From positions 24,909,420 to 24,973,419 of the forward strand of contig OW121741.1 in assembly GCA_933228675.1 (NCBI GenBank): a DNA stretch of 64,000 nucleotides. The letters run 5' to 3'. Of this stretch, positions 59,757-64,000 are shown piece after piece (within the stretch, counting starts at the first letter, position 1; each line of letters opens with the position of its first letter). Origin of the DNA: Stomorhina lunata. Taxonomy: Eukaryota; Arthropoda; Insecta; Diptera; Rhiniidae. The position numbers were made by a program, and so were the translations under genes. The notes under the pieces were generated by a model. It saw nothing but the letters and a program-made list of their open reading frames with translations. It had not been told where the DNA came from and did not search any database.

Positions 59757-60470
59757 CTTTTCCGTACTCTACTGACTTTCCTGATTTCATAAAACGTAAT
59801 CTGGGCTAGGGTTTGCAGTTCGGTTTTAACCGAAACCGAAACCGAAACCTCGGTTTTTTGTGCCTCAAAACCGAAACCGAAACCCGTAGAAAAAAACGCG
59901 GTTTTAGCTATTTATTTTTCATAATTTTTTGTTTTTATTATTCAGAAATAACATTAGCTTATCATAAATTTGCACGTAATTTGTCTAACTATTTAATGAA
60001 GCGGAAGAATGAAACAAGCAAAAGGTGTTTCCAATGAACGAATGGACAGGTGTAAGGGGAAGACGGTATATGAAAGTAAATATTCACGATTCTCATGGTA
60101 AATTTGATAACCTGGGCCGTATTTTAGGAACGTGTAATTTCAAGCAAACGCAAGATACCATTAGACAAAGGCTAATGGAGTTTAATATTTCACTTGATAC
60201 AAACATCGTAGCATGTACTATAGATGGAGCCGCAGCCAATATCAAATTTGTATCTGAAAATCAATTTTGAAGACGGCGACGATGAAACTTTGACTCATTT
60301 AAAACTGATTGCCCATATACATTTGAACCTAGAGGCTGTAAGGAAAACTGTTCGGTATTTCAAAAATTCGACAGTTCGTTATAATATTTTACAAACAAGC
60401 ATCATAATCGTGAATTAAGTTTTCTCTTAGATTTCTGTTCCTAAAACAAAGTATTCATGAGAGTTTAGAA

Positions 60471-62510
60471 ATGCTGTCGACCTTAGATTTGCTTCATTCT
60501 ATCGACTTTGAAATTGTAAATTCTTTAAAATTGTTGCTATTTGTAAAAATTACTATTGAAGCAATTTGTCGCTCGGATGCAAATATTATTCACGCTAAAG
60601 GGGCTCTGCAGTTTCTCTTTTTACTTCGCAAAAAAGCTAGATCCGCATGTGCCAAAGTACTGAGCCGCGAAAAGGCTCTCTACGAGCAACGTTTTCGCAG
60701 TAAAGTTCTTACTGCTCCGAGGGGCAGTAAAAGTTTTTGGTCATTCGTTAAGAGAGTAAAAGTTCATAGCAGTTCATCGATTCCTACTCTCTTAAAAGAC
60801 GATCAAATCTTTACTGACCCGACTGACAAAGCTAATATTTTGGCCGAATTGTTTGCAAAAAATTCGCACCTACCTGATACCAATCAACTACTACCAGAAC
60901 TGCAGAGAGTATCGGTATCTATGCCAGCAATTTTCTTTCGAGTCCGCGCAGTCAAAAGTGTTTTATCAAGTTTAAATACAAATAAATCTCCTGGTCCAGA
61001 TGGCATTCCAGCATTGGTCTTAAAACATTGCTCTTCATCTCTAGCGCGCCCATTAGCCAAACTTTTTAGTATATTATACCATTCTGGAAAATTTCCCATG
61101 TGCTGGAAAGTTGCTAATGTAACTCCCATTCCCAAAAAGGGTGACTCAAACAACCCTGAAAACTACCGCCCAATAGCAATTTGTTCCGCACTCTCTAAGG
61201 TAATGGAGAGTATGGTTAACTACCATTTGGTTAACTATTTGGAATCAAACAATCTACTAAGCGACCGCCAGTATGGGTTTCGTAGCGGACGCTCTATGGG
61301 AGACTTACTAGCTTTTCTATCAGAAAAATGGTGCCGTTCAATTCACCGTTTCGGCGAAAGTAAAGTTGTGGCTTTAGATATTTCCAAAGCGTTCGATAGA
61401 GTGTGGCATGATGCACTTTTATCCAAACTCAATGCTTTTGGTGTCGGTAATAAATTCTGCCGATTTATAGGGAGCTTCCTCAGAGATCGCTCTATAAGAG
61501 TGATGATAGATGGGATATCGTCCAAAGAGTTCATAATTAACTCAGGGGTACCGCAAGGCTCAGTTCTTTCTCCTACACTTTTTCTTATATTTCTAAATGA
61601 CCTTCTATGTCAAACTTCAAATCCTATCTACTCTTTTGCAGATGACAGCAACATATGTCATTCGTACTCATTCAGTCATAGACCAAGTCTCTCTGAGATT
61701 GCAGTCAATAGACAAAACATGAACGATACGTTAAATGCGGACCTTATTTCAATATCTGAATGGGGTCGTCTAAACAGGGTGGATTTCAATGCAAATAAAA
61801 CCCAATGTTGTATGTTAACACATAAACGCACAACTGATAATGTTGCTTCATCTGTAACCATGGGTGGTATAAATATCGAGGAATCAGAAGCTCTTGATGT
61901 TCTTGGCATGAAAATACAGTGCGATGTCCGCTGGACTCAACACATCTTTCATGTGTCAAAAGAAGCACTCAAATGCCTTGGTTTCTTGAAACGGTGTAAG
62001 AAATACTTCACTCCATCTGATCTCCTTAATATTTATACCACTTACATTCGGCCCAAAATGGAATACAACTCTCATGTATGGGCCGGTGCTTCAAAGTCTA
62101 TTTTGGAGCTTCTCGACCGCGTACAGGAGAGAGCGAAGGTGCTTATCGGTGACAGTAGGGTAGCCAATTCTATTGATTCACTGGAGCATCGTCGCAATGT
62201 GGGTTGCGTTTCACTGTTCTATCGTTATTATAATGGTAAATGCTCTAATGAAATTAGGGAACTTGTTCCTGAAACACGCTCATTTTTACGTAATACTCGC
62301 ACCTCAACTAGAGCTCATCCATTTGTAGTCGACTGTCCAATGAATCGCACAACACACTACAGGGAAAACTCATTTTTTAGTCGAACACTTCGTATATGGA
62401 ATAAACTCCCAGCAGAAATATTTCCCCCCAGTTATAACATAAAAAAGTTTAAATCAAATATCCACAAACACTACTCCCTCTATCCTCCTTCCCATAACCT
62501 ATTTTCCTAA
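60471..62510 (+). CDS. Chimeric ORF: hAT N-terminus fused to intact Jockey/CR1-group RT
   Basis: This is the longest open frame in the window (679 codons). Residues 1 to about 50 are hAT transposase (EAICRSDANIIHAKGALQ). From about 51 it is a 5'-truncated retrotransposon protein lacking the endonuclease domain. RT landmarks: NKSPGPDGIPALVL (171-184), PIPKKGDSNNPENYRPIAIC (219-238), RQYGFRSGRS (266-274), VALDISKAFDRVWHD with the first catalytic Asp at 303, GVPQGSVLSPTLF (359-371), and YSFADDSN (387-394) with the AspAsp pair. After RT come IRPKMEYNSHVWAG, a HRRNV segment and a C-terminus ending in HNLFS. No in-frame stops break it. FADD and the tail fit the Jockey/CR1 group; the exact clade is uncertain. 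The ATG comes from hAT sequence, so translation of the fusion is a possibility, not shown. Confidence 0.85.
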   Translation: MLSTLDLLHSIDFEIVNSLKLLLFVKITIEAICRSDANIIHAKGALQFLFLLRKKARSACAKVLSREKALYEQRFRSKVLTAPRGSKSFWSFVKRVKVHSSSSIPTLLKDDQIFTDPTDKANILAELFAKNSHLPDTNQLLPELQRVSVSMPAIFFRVRAVKSVLSSLNTNKSPGPDGIPALVLKHCSSSLARPLAKLFSILYHSGKFPMCWKVANVTPIPKKGDSNNPENYRPIAICSALSKVMESMVNYHLVNYLESNNLLSDRQYGFRSGRSMGDLLAFLSEKWCRSIHRFGESKVVALDISKAFDRVWHDALLSKLNAFGVGNKFCRFIGSFLRDRSIRVMIDGISSKEFIINSGVPQGSVLSPTLFLIFLNDLLCQTSNPIYSFADDSNICHSYSFSHRPSLSEIAVNRQNMNDTLNADLISISEWGRLNRVDFNANKTQCCMLTHKRTTDNVASSVTMGGINIEESEALDVLGMKIQCDVRWTQHIFHVSKEALKCLGFLKRCKKYFTPSDLLNIYTTYIRPKMEYNSHVWAGASKSILELLDRVQERAKVLIGDSRVANSIDSLEHRRNVGCVSLFYRYYNGKCSNEIRELVPETRSFLRNTRTSTRAHPFVVDCPMNRTTHYRENSFFSRTLRIWNKLPAEIFPPSYNIKKFKSNIHKHYSLYPPSHNLFS

Positions 62511-62592
62511 TTCCAACACAATGCGTTGCATATGTAGGGGCCATCCCCTGAGTGCTGGTCTTATAAATAAAAAAAAAAAAAAATAAATAAAA
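60621..62592 (+). mobile_element. 5'-truncated Jockey/CR1-group retrotransposon
   Basis: The insertion starts within about 20 bp of 60621, where hAT similarity ends. It ends in an A-rich tail at 62565-62592, after a short 3' UTR with the hairpin AGGGG-CCAT-CCCCT. Truncation at the 5' end and a 3' A tail are typical of target-primed reverse transcription. Dead relatives are at 5320-5719, 6331-6880 and 44086-44726. The target duplication could not be resolved. Confidence 0.82.
62536..62549 (+). other. Conserved 3' UTR hairpin of the retrotransposon
   Basis: AGGGG-CCAT-CCCCT, 26 bp after the stop codon. The decayed copy has TAGGGG-TCAT-CCCCTA at 6851-6866 at the equivalent place. The flanks GTTGCAT and AGTG are also kept. 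It may be the site recognised by the element's RT, as known for other non-LTR elements; this is inference. Confidence 0.6.
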
Positions 62593-62783
62593 CACGTAAT
62601 GAATATTCAGGAAAGTTTAGAGTAATATTTTATTCACGTATACAAAAAACGGAAGTTAAAAAGATACAACAACAAGTATATAAAAAGGATGAAGAAAACA
62701 AAAGGTTGCATAGAGCAAAATACAACCGTGCAGATTATTTTAGTATTGCCAGATTTTCACTCCAACAAAAACATACTTTTTAA

Positions 62784-62959
62784 CCCCTTGACGTATCAAT
62801 TAGCGAAACTAAGTTCGCTCCAACTGTTCGCATACAACTTGCATTAAATAAACCAGTTTTGATGCTTAAGAACAGTCCCAAAACGAGTCAGACTCGTTAT
62901 AATCATGTTAGGAACAGAAATTGTTCCACGAGTCAGACTCGTGTAAATACGTCAAGGGG
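62784..62959. mobile_element. piggyBac-like MITE with TTAA flanks
   Basis: A 176-bp element with perfect 12-bp ends CCCCTTGACGTA and TACGTCAAGGGG, flanked by TTAA at 62780-62783 and 62960-62963. A TTAA duplication with CCC-starting ends is typical of piggyBac. The interior has two copies of CGAGTCAGACTCG (about 62884 and 62928) on either side of a GGAACA-GAAATT-GTTCC stem. No coding capacity. Confidence 0.88.
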
Positions 62960-62963
62960 TTAA

Positions 62964-64000
62964 AGAAAGATAACCTGCTAAATGAAAAAATATATTTCAA
63001 TAATTATTATAGAAAAAGTCATAATGTTTTGTTTTTGTAGCACAATTTATCTTCCTTTAATTAATTTCCATTAAAATGTTTGTATGTCATATTTAATTTT
63101 ATAAGCCTATTGACTTGATCAGATCAAAATCACAGCCAACTTAAAGAACATTTTCTTTTATAGGCAAAAATATTGTATTAATAAGCGAAAGCAAATTATT
63201 GAAACCACTTAAAGATACAAAATAAAACAGTAAATTGACAAAGCCACATGCACAAAATGTGAACGACAAACAAATCTCAATTATAGCTGTCACTTTTCGA
63301 AATGACAAATGTCGCTTTTATTATTAATTAAATGTCAGATTATACTTAAAACTGCCAACATGCAAACGTTTTGTAGATGAGTACTCGCAATACATTCAGT
63401 CATTCAATCATTTAACTCATACATATCAGTCGAAGACGAGTATTTAGAATTTTTGTGTGTTCAGAATTTTGAAATGATAGCACACACAATTTTGAATAAA
63501 CTTATGGTAGTTCTTAATAATCATTTTCTATGAATTTCTATATAAAGATTTTTAAAAGGGGGGAAATGTTAAAATTTGTATTTCCATTTAATTTGAATAG
63601 AGTGATACAAAAGATGGGGTTTTGTGTTTAATTTTGAATATGTACAGATGAAAATGAAGATGATGATGATGAGAATGTTGATGTTGACAAGTTGTCATTT
63701 ATAGAATGTTTTTCTTTTGGGTTTTTAATTGATTTTGATTGTTGATTCTTTGACATGAGTTTCAGTTTGTTTCCTTAGTTTTTATTAAAATATATGATTT
63801 TATTGAATGAAATCTATTAGAGGGAAATAATAAAATATTGATTGTGCGAGACATTTTTTTTTGTCAAGAGATTTTTAATGAAGTGTAATTGTTTTGGTTT
63901 TGTTAAAGTTAAATGGAATCTTTAATATGACATTTTGAGATTGTATTTAGAAATTTTGAGTTTAAATCAGCTTTTATTAATTAAGTTCTAATCAGTTTGT
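62964..64000. other. Non-coding stretch
   Basis: No gene or element recognised. A short GATGATGATGATGA run lies at about 63659-63672. Confidence 0.5.

Larger units (their letters stand above)
59807..62700 (+). pseudogene. hAT transposase relic interrupted by a retrotransposon
   Basis: The candidate hAT 5' terminus TAGGGTTTGCAGTTCGG starts near 59807 and is followed by AACCGAAACCGAAACC repeats, likely subterminal binding sites. Coding remains: RRYMKVNIHDSHGKFDNLGR and then VACTIDGAAANIKF (60050-60255), the hAT region around the second catalytic Asp. After a frameshift, LEAVRKTVRYFKNSTVRYNI follows (about 60335-60400). Next is MLSTLDLLHSIDFE...TIEAICRSDANIIHAKGALQFLF (60471-60620). A Jockey/CR1-type insertion occupies about 60621-62592. 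Beyond it, RNEYSGKFRVIFYSRIQKTE (about 62597-62656) may be the continuation, by position and pattern. The 3' terminus was not found. Frameshifts make the gene dead. Confidence 0.75.

Noticed and set aside
60884..61968. Minus-strand frames within the retrotransposon ORF
   Set aside because: Antisense shadows with no motifs; the plus strand carries a complete RT.

Overview
The window reads as A+T-rich, repeat-dense intergenic or intronic DNA of an insect, most likely a calyptrate or related dipteran. The clearest hint is the repeated presence of non-autonomous Helentron elements with the architecture of Drosophila INE-1/DINE-1: a TATACCC-type 5' end, an internal GTCT/GGAC microsatellite, and a 3' stem-loop followed by CTTACTTGTT. 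They sit among mariner, hAT, piggyBac-like, copia and non-LTR relics and a tRNA-derived SINE. The species assignment is inference. I found no host protein-coding gene, no rRNA and no functional tRNA gene. Every convincing protein signal belongs to a mobile element.

Layout. 1-1770: an extremely homogeneous 11-bp satellite. 3.55-5.2 kb: a 29-bp minisatellite. 5.3-6.9 kb: a decayed Jockey/CR1-group retrotransposon, broken by other repeats. 6.97-8.85 kb: a hAT-like MITE with an exact 8-bp target duplication. 10.3-12.7 kb: a complete Helentron-like element. 13.45-14.15 kb: two small foldback elements. 14.3-17.7 kb: a composite of two Helentron pieces, with a TA-flanked MITE inside. 19.1-21.9 kb: two more Helentron-type copies. 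23.5-25.5 kb: a 31-bp minisatellite. 26.6-27.3 kb: another short Helentron. 28.3-31.2 kb: a MITE split by a Helentron that is itself split by a SINE. 31.9-34.35 kb: a repeat carrying about 132-bp central tandem units, a solo mariner end and a foldback MITE. 35.9-41.1 kb: a 5-kb AT-rich minisatellite complex. 42.4-43.95 kb: a (TA)n run and a second copy of the 132-bp-unit element. 44.1-46.2 kb: retrotransposon and mariner relics. 48.96-51.7 kb: an R1/LOA/I-type LINE relic with RNase H, a second SINE and another Helentron. 52.9-55.5 kb: a 31-bp minisatellite that reverses orientation midway. 56.6-62.6 kb: LINE relic, mariner, copia gag, and a hAT relic invaded by a Jockey/CR1-group retrotransposon. 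62.78-62.96 kb: a piggyBac-like MITE.

The parts do not form a pathway. The window records nested insertion and tandem-repeat growth, and several insertion orders can be read from target duplications and from empty sites in sister copies. Two things stand out. First, separate minisatellite arrays (23.5, 36-41 and 53-55 kb) share the same palindromic core, TTTTTCTATAGAAAAA, and two of them switch orientation internally. Second, a 679-codon open frame (60471-62510) begins in decayed hAT transposase sequence and runs in frame into an intact reverse transcriptase. Coordinates of decayed elements are approximate to tens of bases, because no alignment could be run.
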